In this document: positions 32,155-43,740 of the stretch, piece by piece
Position numbering within the stretch: position 1 is the first letter of the stretch
Layout: each line of letters starts with the position of its first letter
Assembly (NCBI GenBank): GCA_029721435.1
Contig: CM056581.1
Location: 66,353,712 to 66,417,711 of the forward strand
Source of the DNA: Gymnothorax reevesii
Taxonomy: Eukaryota; Chordata; Actinopteri; Anguilliformes; Muraenidae
Direction: 5' to 3'
Length of the DNA stretch: 64,000 bases
Translations under genes and position numbers: made by a program
The notes under the pieces: generated by a model
The model's database searches: none
What the model was told of the DNA's origin: nothing
Seen by the model: only the letters and a program-made list of their open reading frames with translations

Positions 32155-33248
32155 ATGGAGTTTGATTTGGATACTTTTACAATTAATCCTACGTTGCAGC
32201 AGTTAAATAAATGTAAGAAGGTTGATTTGTTGCTCATTGCTAATGTATTTGATGTGCAAGTGCCGGTACATGCAAAGAAAGAGGAGCTGAAACAGCTCTT
32301 GGTTGAGAAACTGGGGGAGAGGGGTTTATTTGCGGATCTTTCCACCGAAGGGGCGGGGAAAGCTGATGTTAAACTCCAAGGTCCAGTGACACCTGTACCC
32401 ACTGTGATGCCCGTTCCGACAAATCCTTCCCTTATGTCGGGGATGTCGGCTGAGGAGCTTCAGCTGACTCTCCGCATTAGGGAAATGGAGTTTAGGAACA
32501 GGGAGTTGGAGGTGCAGGCGATGCAGTTAAGGCTGCGAGCCTTGGAGCTGGAGCGTCAGCCTAGTGCCATTCCCCAAGGATCTGCGGAGCATCAGACCCC
32601 GTCCTCTCCCCGTGACGGTTTCGATGTGAGCAGGCATATTGCACTGGTACCGCAGTTCAGAGAGTCAGAGGCGGACTCGTATTTTAATGCTTTTGAGCGT
32701 ATTGCGACTGCATTGAATTGGCCGAAGGATGTATGGTCTTTGCTGCTCCAATGTAAATTTGTGGGAAAAGCGCAGGAGGTGTGTGCTGCCCTTAATGTGG
32801 AACAGAGTTTAGATTATGATGTAGTTAAGGCCACTGTTTTGCGTGCCTATGAATTGGTGCCTGAGGCGTATAGGCAAAAGTTTAGGAACTGTGTTAAGGA
32901 CGTCAACCAGACTTATGTGGAATTTGCGCGTGAGAAGGAAGTGCTTTTAGATAAATGGTGTCAATCAAGTAAAGTCAATGATTTTCGGCAACTGAGAGAG
33001 CTAATTCTTTTGGAAGAGTTTAAAAAGTGCTTGCCGGAGCGCATTGTTGTTTATTTGAATGAACGGAAAGTTGCGGATTTAGCTGAAGCCGCGGTCTTGG
33101 CGGACGAATTTGTTTTGATTCATAAAAATGTTTTTATTTCGCCTGGATCCCGCGGATTCGCGCTAAATGAGGAGAAAAACTTAAAGTCACCTAAAGTTTT
33201 TCGGCGCAATGTTGCTGCCGCAAGTGAGAGTCGTGAATGTTTTTTTTT
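32155..33248 (+). pseudogene. Gyp3 gag with SCAN-like region
   Basis: From ATG 32155 the frame gives an N-terminal SAP-like stretch (KKVDLLLIANVFDVQVP), a Glu/Arg-rich helical region (LRIREMEFRNRELEVQ) and a capsid domain (SYFNAFERIATALNWPKDVW, YRQKFRNCVKDVNQTYVEFA). The stretch from VLLDKWCQSS through ILLEEFKKCLPERI resembles the SCAN domain, which is held to derive from Gmr1-like Gag. A CCHC zinc knuckle (ending CHEPGHLIASC) is split by the T9 run at 33240-33248. Gag would form the particle and package RNA. Confidence 0.88.
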
Positions 33249-34560
33249 GTCACGAACCTGGTCACCTAATTGCCAGTTGTCCTGTGTTAAAACGAGATCA
33301 ATCAAAGGCTGGGAGTCCTTCGCCTGTTGGATTAATTCAGAGTGAATTTGCTGCCAGTTCGCGTGAGCAGCTGACAATGGAGGCATTGATATCAGATATT
33401 GATGACGACTTTAAGCCGTTTATTTCGAATGGTTTTCTTTCTTTATTTGGCAATGAGGCGGACATGGTTCCGATTGTTATTTTAAGGGATACTGGCGCAA
33501 AGCATTCCTTGGCTCGGCAGGGTGTTGTACCTTTCTCTGATCAGTCGTATTGTGGGTCCGACCTACTGGTGTGGGGCATTAAAATGAGTGTGTTACGTGT
33601 GCCGTTACATGCAGTTACCCTTTTTTCTTCATTCGCATCAGGCCCTGTGCGTGTGGGTGTGCGTGATCAGCTGCCTGTTGCTGGGGTTGATTTCATTCTC
33701 GGTAATGATTTAGCGGGGGATAGAGTGTTTCCCGTCACTCCGGAGGTAACGGAGGACCCTGTAGCTGATGTAAGTGTTATGGTTCCCACTGCACTGGAGT
33801 CTTCTCCCGTTTTTCCGTCATGTGTTGTGACGCGTGCCCAGGCTCGTAAGCTTGGTGATTCGGTGGATCTTTCTGATTGTTTTATGAGTAAACCTGACCT
33901 AGGCAACCATATATCTCAGCAGGGATGTTTACCCGTTTCCACGGATGTAGTGCCATGTGCAGAAAATCTATGTTTGGCCATTGACCGGGATCAGCTCATT
34001 CAGGCTCAACGATCTGACAGCACTTTGCGTAAATGTTTGTCTGCGACTCAACAACCGGAGAATGGAACACATCCAGTGGCTTATCTATTAGAGGATGGGG
34101 TTTTGTTGCGTAAATGGTCCCCGGGCGCAGGGAGGGAATACGATGTGATTACCCAGGTGGTTGTGCCAAAAGAGTTCCGGACCCAGGTATTAAGTTTGGC
34201 TCATGACCATAACTTATCTGGCCATTTGGGGATCAAGAAAACATATTATCGGGTGCTCAGATATTTTTTTTGGCCGGGGCTGAAGGCAGATGTGACCAGA
34301 TTTTGCCGATCCTGTTATGTCTGTCAATTGGCCGGAAAACCAAACCAGGTTATTCCACCGGTTCCGTTGCATCCAGTCCCGGTAGTTGGTGAGCCTTTCG
34401 AGCATGTCATTATAGATTGTGTTGGACCCCTACCAAAAACCAAAGCTGGGCACCAGTATATGCTTACTATGATGTGCGCCGCAACACGTTTTCCTGAGGC
34501 AGTGCCATTGCGCAGCCTGAAGGCCAAAGCAGTGGTGAAAGCTTTGATTAGGTTTTTTTT
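33209..34560 (+). pseudogene. Gyp3 protease and integrase N-terminal half
   Basis: After the zinc knuckle comes IVILRDTGAKHSLAR (D-T-G protease site near 33474-33510) and FILGNDLAGDRV, then a spacer, then the integrase zinc domain (HDHNLSGHLGIKKTYY ... CRSCYVCQ) and the first catalytic Asp in VIIDCVGPLPKTKAG. The frame fails at the T8 run at 34553-34560, after KALIRFFF. Confidence 0.86.
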
Positions 34561-36794
34561 CGATCTTTGGGTTGCCAAAACGTATTCAAACCGATCAAGG
34601 GTCTAATTTTATGTCAAAAGTCTTTGCCCAGGTAATGTCAGAGCTGTCAGTTAGGCATCAGGTCTCAAGTGCATATCATCCGGAGAGCCAAGGTGCACTA
34701 GAGAGGTTCCACCAGACATTAAAATCTATGTTGCGCAAATATTGCACTGAGTCGAGTAAGGAGTGGGATGAGGGTTTGCCACTGTTAATGTTTGCCATTC
34801 GGGAAACCACACAGGAATCGCTTGGGTTTAGCCCGGCTGAATTAGTTTTTGGACATACTGTACGCGGGCCATTGCGAATTTTACAGGAGAGGTGGCTGGC
34901 GGACAAGCCAAGCCCCACCCACAATATCTTAGATTATGTAAGTTCATTTAGGGAGAGATTACATCATGCTTGTGAGCTGGCTCGAGAATCTCTGTCCACA
35001 GCTCAGACCAATATGAAAAAGCGTTATGACAAAACATCTGTCAATCGTAGTTTTAAACCTGGTGACTGGGTGTTAGTGCTGTTGCCTGTTGTTGGGTCCA
35101 GTCTTGAAGCAAAGTTCTGTGGACCGTATGAGGTGCAGCAAAAATTGAGTGACACCGATTACGTTGTTAAGACGCCTAATCGGAAGAAAAGGTCTCGAGT
35201 TTGTCATGCTAATATGTTGAAGCCATATGTTGTCCGCAATGAATCCAGCAAGTCTGATACTAGTCCTGAGATAACTGTTGATCCGCTGGGAGTGGTGGCG
35301 TCCTCACCTTACTGTCCCAAGGAGGATGGTTTGCTTGAAAAGCCTATCTCAATACCTTGTGTACGTTTGGAGAATTCCAAGATTTTGGAAAATCTGGAGA
35401 GTCATTTGATGTATCTATCGGAGTCAGCCAGGGTTGATATTTGTCATCTTATTCGTTGTTCCTCTCCGATATTTGGTGATAGACCCACGAGAACCACAGT
35501 GATTCAGCATGATCTTGATGTTGGTGATCATAAGCCGATTAAGCAGCACGCGTATCGTGTTAATCCAGTTAAGCGGGCTTTAATGCAGAAAGAGGTTGAA
35601 TATCTTCTTGAAAATGGTTTGGCTGTGCAGAGTTCCAGTTCATGGAGCTCACCCTCGCTTTTGGTACCGAAATCTGACCAAACACCTCGACTATGTACTG
35701 ATTATCGTAAGGTGAATGCCATTACTAAGCCAGATTCTTTTCCTCTTCCGCGTATGGATGACTGTGTGGACCGTGTTGGGTCCGCTAAGTACGTTACAAA
35801 GTTGGATCTGTTGAAGGGATATTGGCAGGTTCCCCTTTCATCGCATGCATCTGAAGTCTCTGCTTTTGTTACTCCAGACCATTTTCTTCAATATACGGTC
35901 ATGCCATTTGGGTTAAGAAATGCTCCTGCTACCTTTCAAAGGATGATGAGTATAGTCCTCTCTGGTGTTAAAAACTGCGAGGCATATCTTGACGACATTG
36001 TGTGTTATTCATCCACCTGGTCTGAGCATGTGGAAACGTTGCGGGAGGTTTTTCGTCGATTGGAGGGTGCCCATTTGACTTTAAATCTTGCCAAATGTGA
36101 GTTTGGCAAGGCTGTAGTCACGTATTTGGGGAAGCAGGTGGGGCAAGGGCAGGTGCGCCCTTTGTCAGCTAAAGTCCAAGCAATACTGGATTTTCCTGTG
36201 CCAGAAACACGGCGGCAACTTCGGTGGTTTTTGGGAATGTGTGGCTATTACCGCGGGTTCTGTAGGAATTTTTCAAGTGTGGTGGCACCTCTTACCAGCC
36301 TAGTGAGCCCTTCCAGTCAATTTATCTGGACCCCTCCATGTCAGGAATCATTTAATGCTGCTAAAGCTCTACTATGCAGCGCGCCAGTGTTGACTGCTCC
36401 TGATTTTACTCGTCCTTTTAAAATTGAGGTAGACGCCAGTGCACATGGTGCAGGAGCTGTGCTGCTGCAAGAGGATGACCAGGGTATTGATCACCCTGTG
36501 TGCTACTTTTCAAAAAAATTTAATAAGCATCAGGTGAATTACAGTACGATTGAAAAGGAGGCCTTGGCATTGCTTTTGGCCCTTCAGCATTTTGAAGTGT
36601 ATGTTGGGTCAGCCGCAGTCCCAACTCAGGTGTATTCGGACCATAATCCTCTCGTGTTTTTGTCTCGTATGCATAATCATAACCAACGTCTAATGCGCTG
36701 GTCATTATTGCTGCAGGATTTCGAAATTGAAATTCATCACATAAGGGGCAATGAAAATTTGGTGGCAGATGCTTTGTCGCGTGCTGGTCAGTAA
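34561..36794 (+). pseudogene. Gyp3 integrase C-terminal half, RT and RNase H
   Basis: A single frame of more than 740 codons. Integrase continues with IQTDQGSNFMSKVF (second Asp) and HPESQGALERFHQ (Glu), then a C-terminal domain with FCGPYEVQQKL. The RT follows: YLLENGLAVQSSSSWSSP, TKLDLLKGYWQVPL, FGLRNAPATFQRM, AYLDDIVCYS. RNase H follows with IEVDASAHGAGAVL, TIEKEALAL, VYSDHNPLVFL and VADALSRAGQ. All catalytic residues appear to be present. Without the upstream frameshift it would read on from gag and protease. No chromodomain is evident. Confidence 0.92.
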
Positions 36795-36844
36795 GTATCA
36801 AACATTTCTTGGGGGGAAGAAATGTTTGTTCTTAGGTGGGGGGG

Positions 36845-37510
36845 TGTTATGACCGGGGTATAGTAGGTCATAATTTATGTAAATGTGTGTGTTTTGTATT
36901 TCCGCCTCCTTGTGGCAGGCTGGTGTTGTTTTGTTTGTGCTCTCCTCTATTCAGTAGGTGTGTCGACAGATGATTGGTCCAGAAACTGATGCGCTGCTGT
37001 TAAAGGGGGACATGCCGGTACCAACGGGACTCTCCTCTTTTTCCCGGCTTCCAACCAGACCGTGCCACGCTATCCCAACTTCGTTGTGTAGTGCTGTGTT
37101 CTAAAACGTTTGTGCTGTGATCAAACCTGTTACTTACAAAATAGATACCTGTTTTTGCTCTAAAAAGCAGTCCTGGTAGCTGTAGGGGTGGGAAGCCCAT
37201 TTTGTTTCGAAACACCACATTTCTCTCCTGTTTATGATAGGGAGTCAGGTGAGCTACCTGTCTTTTTGTTTTTATTATTTCCGTTTGTGCGTAGGTAAGC
37301 GAGGTTGCTCCTTATCCGTTTTGTTTGTTATTTTGGGCCATGCTCACCCTGACGTTCTCTACCTGACCTATTGTGCGCAACGAATAAACCGTTCTTTTTT
37401 TGGACTGCATTTGCCGTGGCACTGGTCATCCTTGGGAGCGGGGAAAGAGGGGAGTCGTTTTTTTCTTTTTTTATGTTGTGTTCAGGTTTTCCCCCGAACC
37501 GGGCATAACA
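36845..37510 (+). repeat. Gyp3 3' LTR
   Basis: 666 bp, preceded by the purine tract TAGGTGGGGGGG (about 36833-36844). Differences from the 5' LTR: G/A after GCTGTT, G/T after ATACC, G/A in CCTT(G/A)TCC. Confidence 0.92.
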
Positions 37511-38190
37511 GCTGACCAATAGCAATGCGAGTTGAGCCTTGTTTACCTTCAAGGGGTGGTACTTCCAGGAATCACCAAAATATCAGCGACAAGATTGCGA
37601 CGCTAATGTTGCCATGCTAACGTCACAAACATTTCAATTCATGAGCAGTGTGGCTACTTGAGAATTAAAATATTCCCAGAGCTGAGGATGACATATTGAG
37701 CTAGACTTTATTTTTTTGTCTGCGAAACTGTTACACTGGTAATTTGATATAGTTATTATGCTTTCCCATTATCTCAAGCAATGTATCTGCGGTTTGAGCA
37801 TTTAGCGTCGCTAGCCAATTTTGCTGCCAGTAGCAATGATGCTATTCAGAACACTGCTTTACTCATGCACATTTTTTGCACAGGCAAAATATATTCACAA
37901 ATATAATACAATAAATATTTTGTGTTGTGTCACCCGGCATGAACTCACTTCTTGCATGTATTCACATTTTTACATCGACTTTGTATGTTATCTGTCCACG
38001 CAAAAAATTCCTTTGGAATTTGTTTGTGGAAACACAAACTTTAGACACACATAGCCACACAAATAAAAGCCTGAGATACACACAAGCGCATGCGTGAGAA
38101 CCTCAGTAACACCAGAGAAATGCACCAACACGCGCACAAACGCAGAGGTAAGAAGTACACCCATACACACCAGAAAAACAAGCACGCTTC
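37511..38190. other. Intron 6 remainder with half hairpin and degenerate minisatellite
   Basis: 37511-37949 shows nothing recognisable. 37950-38015 resembles one arm of the fold-back element at 20500-20613 (CTTGCATGTATTCAC, ATCGACTTTGTATGTTATCT). 38040-38190 is CA-rich and contains degenerate copies of the intron 6 minisatellite. Confidence 0.4.
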
Positions 38191-38309
38191 CTTGCAGGTG
38201 ATAGAGTTATTTTGGAAAATCATTTAAGGATGAGCTTAGGGAAAGTGAGCATTAGACCATGAAAGGAGGATGATTTCAGCGTAATGAACTGCAGTCCACC
38301 CAGTCTTAC

Positions 38310-38395
38310 CCGAGAGGGTTTGACTGCAGTGTAGATGGCAGTGTATGGGACGCCCTGCTCCTTCACTATGTCCAGCACCTGGCCGATCACTTCAT
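38310..38395 (-). CDS. atp6ap1: atp6ap1 exon 6
   Basis: The exon is 86 nt: two bases completing an aspartate codon plus 28 codons beginning EVIGQVLDIVKEQG and ending YTAVKPSR. The acceptor follows CTGTTTTGTGCAG and the donor is GTAAGA. DEVIGQVL and PYTAxxTAVxPSR are conserved in Ac45 proteins. Confidence 0.93.
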
Positions 38396-38474
38396 CTGCA
38401 CAAAACAGAAAAAAAGCTTATTGTCAGCGCACTGTCAAACACAGCACTGGATTTACTTCTTGCTCATTTAGGGT

Positions 38475-38650
38475 GGCATGTACAGGGTCTTCCAGAATGA
38501 CTGGCACCCTTTAGCAAAAATCAGCAAAAAGAGATGCGGAAAAAATGTCTTGATTGTTTATCCTCATGATCTTTCGTTCGAAATATTCACAAAATCAAAA
38601 AACAAAAACAAGAGGATAAACCGTACACATTATTTCACAGCTTGCTCTGC
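38475..38650. mobile_element. Possible Tc1-like MITE fragment
   Basis: TACAGGGTCTTCCAGAATGA followed by CTGGCACCC and A-rich sequence resembles the terminal repeat of a fish Tc1 family. No inverted partner is obvious within intron 5. Confidence 0.35.
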
Positions 38651-39184
38651 TCATGTTTGCTAAGGGCGGCAATAACTATTGGGGGCACAGTACACTGTTT
38701 CAAAACCCCGAGACCTCTGAATTACAGGGTTCTGACCAACATTTACAAAGTAAATTAGTAAATTAGTAAATTAATAAATTTGAGGAATTAGTTTGCAAAG
38801 TTTGGCCATTTAGTGTACACTTTGGCAACTGGAACTTTGTAATTCTGATCTGAACCCAATCGAACAAATGAATTGAATACCCATACATAATCATTAGACA
38901 GAACTATTTATAACCAATTATGTATAACAGTTAACAAAATTTTGACTAACTAAAATGTTACTTAGAACCCTATATTTCTAACCTTACACACCCATCACTC
39001 AGATTATAGTCTACAAAGGGAGTGAACTGATGGAATTTTTCCTTCTCCTTTACCAGGGAAGTACTTATGTAGACAATGCGGCCGTTCGGGTAATTAGCAG
39101 GCACAAGGATCGGGCTAGATTTCAGTTTTAATAAGGCCTGTACAAGAACACACAGCACAGCTCAGGGTAGACCTCACTGCTTAC
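38651..39184. other. Intron 5 remainder
   Basis: AT-rich sequence, no feature apart from repeated AAATTAGTAAATTAGTAAAT (about 38753-38775). Confidence 0.35.
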
Positions 39185-39225
39185 CGTTGCCACTAAACAC
39201 CTCCTTCGGGGACATCATGTCAGTC
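39185..39225 (-). CDS. atp6ap1: atp6ap1 exon 5 (41 nt)
   Basis: This micro-exon has one base completing the previous codon, 13 codons (TDMMSPKEVFSGN) and one base carried into exon 6. The acceptor is CATCTCAG and the donor GTAAGC. The peptide matches the Ac45 segment just before the DEV(I/L)GQVL block. Phases on both sides agree with exons 4 and 6. Confidence 0.88.
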
Positions 39226-39419
39226 CTGAGATGACCATAGAAAACAGGAACATTAGAAACATGAGAAACGATTTAGAGGTGGAGTAAAAACAGCAGATGA
39301 CAGACACAGAATCATCTCCAGATGAAGGTACTTTCATGTTTATGATGTGACAGACCAAGCTGTGTCACTCTTCTCCTGGATCAACACAGCAGTGACTGTC
39401 AGGACACTCCACATTACAC

Positions 39420-39555
39420 ACATCTATCAATATACTGTATGTGAGCATATGAGCATGTGAGTATATTAGGGCATTTATAAGTGTAAGGTCATATGACCTT
39501 AACAATTTGCATGAACATAAGGATATGCGTATGTGTTCGGGCTTGCACATACATG
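39420..39555. repeat. Degenerate intron 4 minisatellite, left part
   Basis: Irregular units such as GTGAGTATATTAGGGCATTTAT, shortened here to the core ATATTAGGGC and GTGTAAGG, resemble the 34-bp unit next to exon 4. The array is broken by Tc1-e. Confidence 0.45.
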
Positions 39556-41150
39556 CAACCCCAATTCTGAAATAGTTGGGACAAAGTGTAAATTGTGAAT
39601 AAAATAAAAAAGCAATGACTTTCAAATCACACCAGCCAGTCTTTTATTCACAATAGAACAGAGATAACATGGCAAATGTTGAAACTGAGAAATTTTTACA
39701 ATTTTATCCACAAAAGTGAGCTCATTTCAAATTTGATGGCCACTACAGGTCTCGAAAAAGTTGGGACAGGGGTCTGTTTACCATGGTGTAGCATCCCCTT
39801 TTCTTTTTAACACAGAGTGGAGGCATCTGGGCATTGAGGAGACAAGTTTCTTGAGTTTAGCCATTGGAATTTGATCCCACTCTTGTTTACTACAGGCCTC
39901 CAGCTGCTGGAGAGTTTTGGGTCTCCTTTGACGGACTTTTTGTTTAATTAAGCGCCAAATGTTCTCAATCGGTGAAAGATCAGGACTGCAGACAGGCCAG
40001 TTCAGCACACGGACTTCTATTATGAAGCCTTGCTGTTATGATAGCTGCAGTATGTGGTTTTCTATTGTCCTGCTGAAATACATAAGGCCTTCCCTGGAAT
40101 AGATGTCATCTGGAGGGGAGCATATGTTGCTCTTTAAATACCTTTCAGCATTCATGGTGCTTTTTAAAATATGCCAGTGTCACACACAATATGCACTAAT
40201 GCATCCCCATACCATCAGAGATACTGGCTTTTGGACTGAACGCTGAAAACAGGAGGGGTGGTCTTTCTCCTCCTTAGCCCGGAGGACACGACACCCATGA
40301 TTTCCGACAAGAATGTCAAATTTGGACTCGTCTGACCACAGGACACTTTACCACTTTGCTAAAGTCCATTTTAAATGAGCCTTGGCCCACAGAACACAGC
40401 GGCACTTCTGGATCATGATCAACAATGGCTTCCTTTCTGCATGACAGAGTTTTCGGTGGCATCTGTGGATGACACAGCAAAGTGTGTTTACAGACAGTGG
40501 TTTCTTGAAGTATTCCTGGGCCCATTTAGTCATGTCAATGACAGAATCATGCCGGTGAGTAATACAGTGGTGTCTGAGGGCCCAAAGATCATGGGCATCC
40601 AGTAAAGGTCTTCAGCCTTGTCCTTTACGTACAAAGATTTTTCCAGTTTCTCTGAATCTTTTGATGTTTTGCACTGTCGATGATGAAGCCTCCAAAGCCT
40701 TTGCAATTTGGCGCTGAGGAACATTGTTTTTAAAGTATTCCACAATTTTTTACGCAAGCCTTCACAGGTTGGAGAGCCTCTGGCCACCTTTTCTTCTGAG
40801 AGACTCAGCCTCTCTAAGACATCCCTTTTATGGCCAATCATGTTACACACCTGAGGCCAGTCAACTTAATTACCTGCTAAATGTTCTTTCAGCTGATTCT
40901 CTTATATATCATTTGCTTTTTCAGCCCTTTTTTGCTTGTGTCTCCCAACTTTTTGAGACCTGCTGCAGCCAGAAAATTTGATATAATCTCATTTTGTGGA
41001 TTAAAATGTAAAATGTTTCAACATTTGAATTGCTATCTATGTTCTATTGTAAATAACATATTGGCTCATGAGATCAAATCAAGTCATTGCATTTTTATTC
41101 ATTTTATTCACAATTTACACTTCATCCCAATTATTTCGGAATTGGGGTTG
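39556..41150 (-). mobile_element. Tc1-e: Tc1 element, degenerate
   Basis: Inverted ends CAACCCCAATTCTGAAATAG (39556) and the inverse of CAACCCCAATTCCGAAATAA (41150) bound 1,595 bp. The flank is TA on the right and TG on the left, a decayed TA duplication. Remnant transposase is on the minus strand. It is related to Tc1-f, sharing helix-turn-helix and catalytic sequences. Confidence 0.82.
39778..40850 (-). pseudogene. Tc1-e transposase remnant
   Basis: On the minus strand, in several frames: a helix-turn-helix (SSTVQNIKRFRETGKI, near 40640-40690), TKWAQEYFKKPLSV, the first Asp in LWSDESKFD (about 40315-40340), [11 protein letters not shown], and finally VCSPDLSPIENIWRLIKQKV (39930-39990) with the Glu. 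The second-Asp block is eroded. Stops and shifts throughout. Confidence 0.75.
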
Positions 41151-41434
41151 TACAAGGATGTACATACATAAGACCATGTGCGTGTGCAAGGGCAGGCGCG
41201 TGTATTCAGGTATGCACAAGTGTATGGGCGTATGTACATAACAGCTTGTGCTAGTTTAAAGACATATGCATGCCTAAACATATGCGCATCTGTACAAGTG
41301 TACATAAGATCACAAGCATGTGTAAGGGCATGCGCAAGACTAAGGGCGTAGGTATATTAGAGCTCGGCCATGCATAAGGGCATGCGTCTATAAGGGTGTG
41401 TGTTTCTTAGAGCTCGCCTGTGTGTAAGGGCATA
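41151..41434. repeat. Intron 4 minisatellite, middle part
   Basis: Units such as TATTAGAGCTCG...GTGTAAGGGCAT become recognisable towards 41434, where the BEL element is inserted. Confidence 0.6.
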
Positions 41435-41908
41435 TGTTGCAGCCGTTAAATTGATGTCTTTACCTTTGTATTTGGTAACTTAGTTTTACAATGGAAATTA
41501 ATTGTTTACTCTGCTTATTATGGCCTATGACATTGCTAAGATTGTTTATATTTTGGGGGTTTTTGTTTGTTTTGTTTTTTTTGGGGGGGGGGGGGGGGGA
41601 ATGTGTTGTCTGTAACAAGAGGATATATGGGTCAGGTGACTGCGGAGCATTGGAGAACTCTAAATGTTTGGTTAAGAGGCGGTGGTTGAAAACAGTTTTT
41701 TGACCATGTTATTTAAGTTTTCGTTGCCATAAAATATTTTTTCGTTTCTCGTGGATGTTCTAATAATTTAGCAAACACTTTGGAATAGATTTAAGCTCAA
41801 AAATAAAAGTTATAATTTTTTAAAGCGTGGCTACCTAAAGTTTATTGAACGTGAGTAAAGCGGACCACCCCTGCAAAGCCACGGCTTTAAATAAGAAAAG
41901 CCGACACA
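41435..41908 (+). repeat. BEL1 5' LTR
   Basis: 474 bp, TGTTGCAGCCGTTAAATTGA ... AAAAGCCGACACA, with a long G run (about 41583-41599). Confidence 0.82.
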
Positions 41909-42171
41909 TTTAAAGTAAAAAAACTGTTGGATTAAAGATAAAAGAAGTTGCCTTCAAAGAAACAAAGAACACGCAGCGAGACAGGACGAAGTGTCCGTAG
42001 GTTGTGAGTACTAGATTTCATTCATTTGTTCTGATGCAAGGAAAGGAGCCGCCGCGCTCCGATTCAAACAAAGAAGCAGCGCAGCGCATATATGTGCTCA
42101 ATAAAAGTGGATATTGTTGCTTACTGAGTTGGAATTTAATGTGAATAAAATATATCCACCTGCCCGTTACG

Positions 42172-43740
42172 ATGTCTGTTACTGGAAAGGCTGATGAGAC
42201 GCTTCTGATAAAAACAATTGCATCACGACGGGGAAAGCTTGGTGTTTTGACGCGCAAAAAAATGAAATTAATAATTTGTTGGAAGCTGGGGAAATTAAAG
42301 AGACAGTCAACAAACATGTTGAGGCTTTCCATAATTACTTGGGAGAGTTTATGGAGTTGCAAGTGGCAGTACAAAATCTCCTTTTAAGTGAAGAAGAAAA
42401 GGAGGCAGATCATACAGACTGGTATGAGCCTAAATTAATTCATTTTCAAGATTTCTTACTTGACATTATAGCATGGTTGGCTGGTGATGTGGAGAAAGAA
42501 AAGGATAAGAATGAGGTTCGAGAGGAGCAAGAAGCAGCGAGTGCATTATTGGTGGGACCGGAGGATAGTGCGTCTCAGACCAAAAAGTCTGCATGCAAGC
42601 AAAGCCGCCAGCTCCTCATCCTCATCCTCCCGTGCACCTACTGCATGCTTAAAGGCTAAGGCAGAACGAGCTGCTCTAAAGGCTAAAGCTCAAGCCTGGA
42701 AATGAAACATGCTCTTGACATGGAAGATGTTCAACTAAAGGCAAGGCGGGAAAAGCATGATGTGGAGACTGAATTAGCTGCAGCAGAAGCCAAATTGAAC
42801 GTTTTTATGGAGAGTGAATTATCACAGGCTGCACCTGCACAACCACCCTCATCATTAAAGCAACAATTAAAAGCTTTACAGCCATCAACATCAAAGCAAC
42901 CAAAATCAGAAATTGTAACCCCAATGCACCAGTTCGAGGTTAGTGGAACATCTACAGAGTAAAAAGTTCCAGTAACATCTCAAAAATCTCAAAACCTACA
43001 AAGCTTCCGGCAACCAAATATTTCCCATCAAGCTACACCATGTAAAGCAAAGGCTAAAAGCAAACATGTGAGTTATGACCAAGAGGATGAGGATGGATCC
43101 TCAATTTCAAATAAAAATATAATGGATGAAAATTGTCTCACTTATGTATTAAAGAGACAAAATGAAATGACTGGATTGCTTGTAAAACAACAAGCAGCTC
43201 TTCTCCCCGCCAGAGAGATTCCTACATTTGACGGTGACGCTCTGCAGTACTGATCATTTATTAAGGCCTTTGAGCAAGGCATGGAATGCAAGGTGGATGA
43301 TGTGCAAGATAAATTGTTCTATTTGGAGCAATACACAAAGGGAGCACCCACATGGACCCAGACACAGGGTTCAGAGAAGCAATGGAGCAACTTGAATGGC
43401 ACTTTGGTAACGAAATGAAACTGACGTCAGCACACATGGACAAGGTCCTGCATTGGCCTCCAATAAAAGCAGAGGATGGATCAGCATTGAGGCCTTAGGC
43501 GCTGTATCTGCGAAGCTGCTTCAATATCATGAAAGAAGTGAATTTTATGGAAGAACTGGAAACACCATCTCACATGAGGACAATTATATCCAAGTTACCT
43601 TCTAAGCTCCGAGACAAATGGAGTAGAATCAGTTGTGACATTCAAGATAAGAGCAAACGACGAGCAAGGCTTAAAGACCTCGTCGAGTTTGTGGAAAAAC
43701 AGTCACAAGTTGTGTTGGATCCCTTTTTTTTGGGGATATT
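42172..43740 (+). pseudogene. BEL1 gag, several breaks
   Basis: Starts MSVTGKADETLL (42172), shifts at an A7 run (42256-42262) to a frame with EAGEIKETVNKHVEAFHNYL, and continues through charged, Ala-rich helical sequence and stops to PTFDGDALQY (about 43225-43250), SIKAFEQGME-like sequence and LPSKLRDKWSRI (43590-43625). These are landmarks of BEL Gag (DUF1759-type). A further shift coincides with the T8 run at 43724-43731. Confidence 0.75.

Larger units (their letters stand above)
31366..37510 (+). mobile_element. Gyp3: young Gmr1-like Gypsy retrotransposon, nearly complete
   Basis: Two 666-bp LTRs (31366-32031 and 36845-37510) differ at three positions, with GCTG duplicated on both sides (31362-31365 and 37511-37514). 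A proline-tRNA primer site and a G-rich purine tract are in place. Domain order is gag, zinc knuckle, protease, integrase, RT, RNase H, with integrase upstream of RT. No env is seen. Only two breaks are visible, both in T runs (33240-33248 and 34553-34560). It is the most complete element in the window and lies antisense to atp6ap1 in intron 6. Confidence 0.92.

Noticed and set aside
31366..37510. Possible endogenous retrovirus because of the proline-tRNA primer site
   Set aside because: Domain order, Gag type and lack of any env-like frame after RNase H mark it as a Gmr1-like Gypsy retrotransposon.
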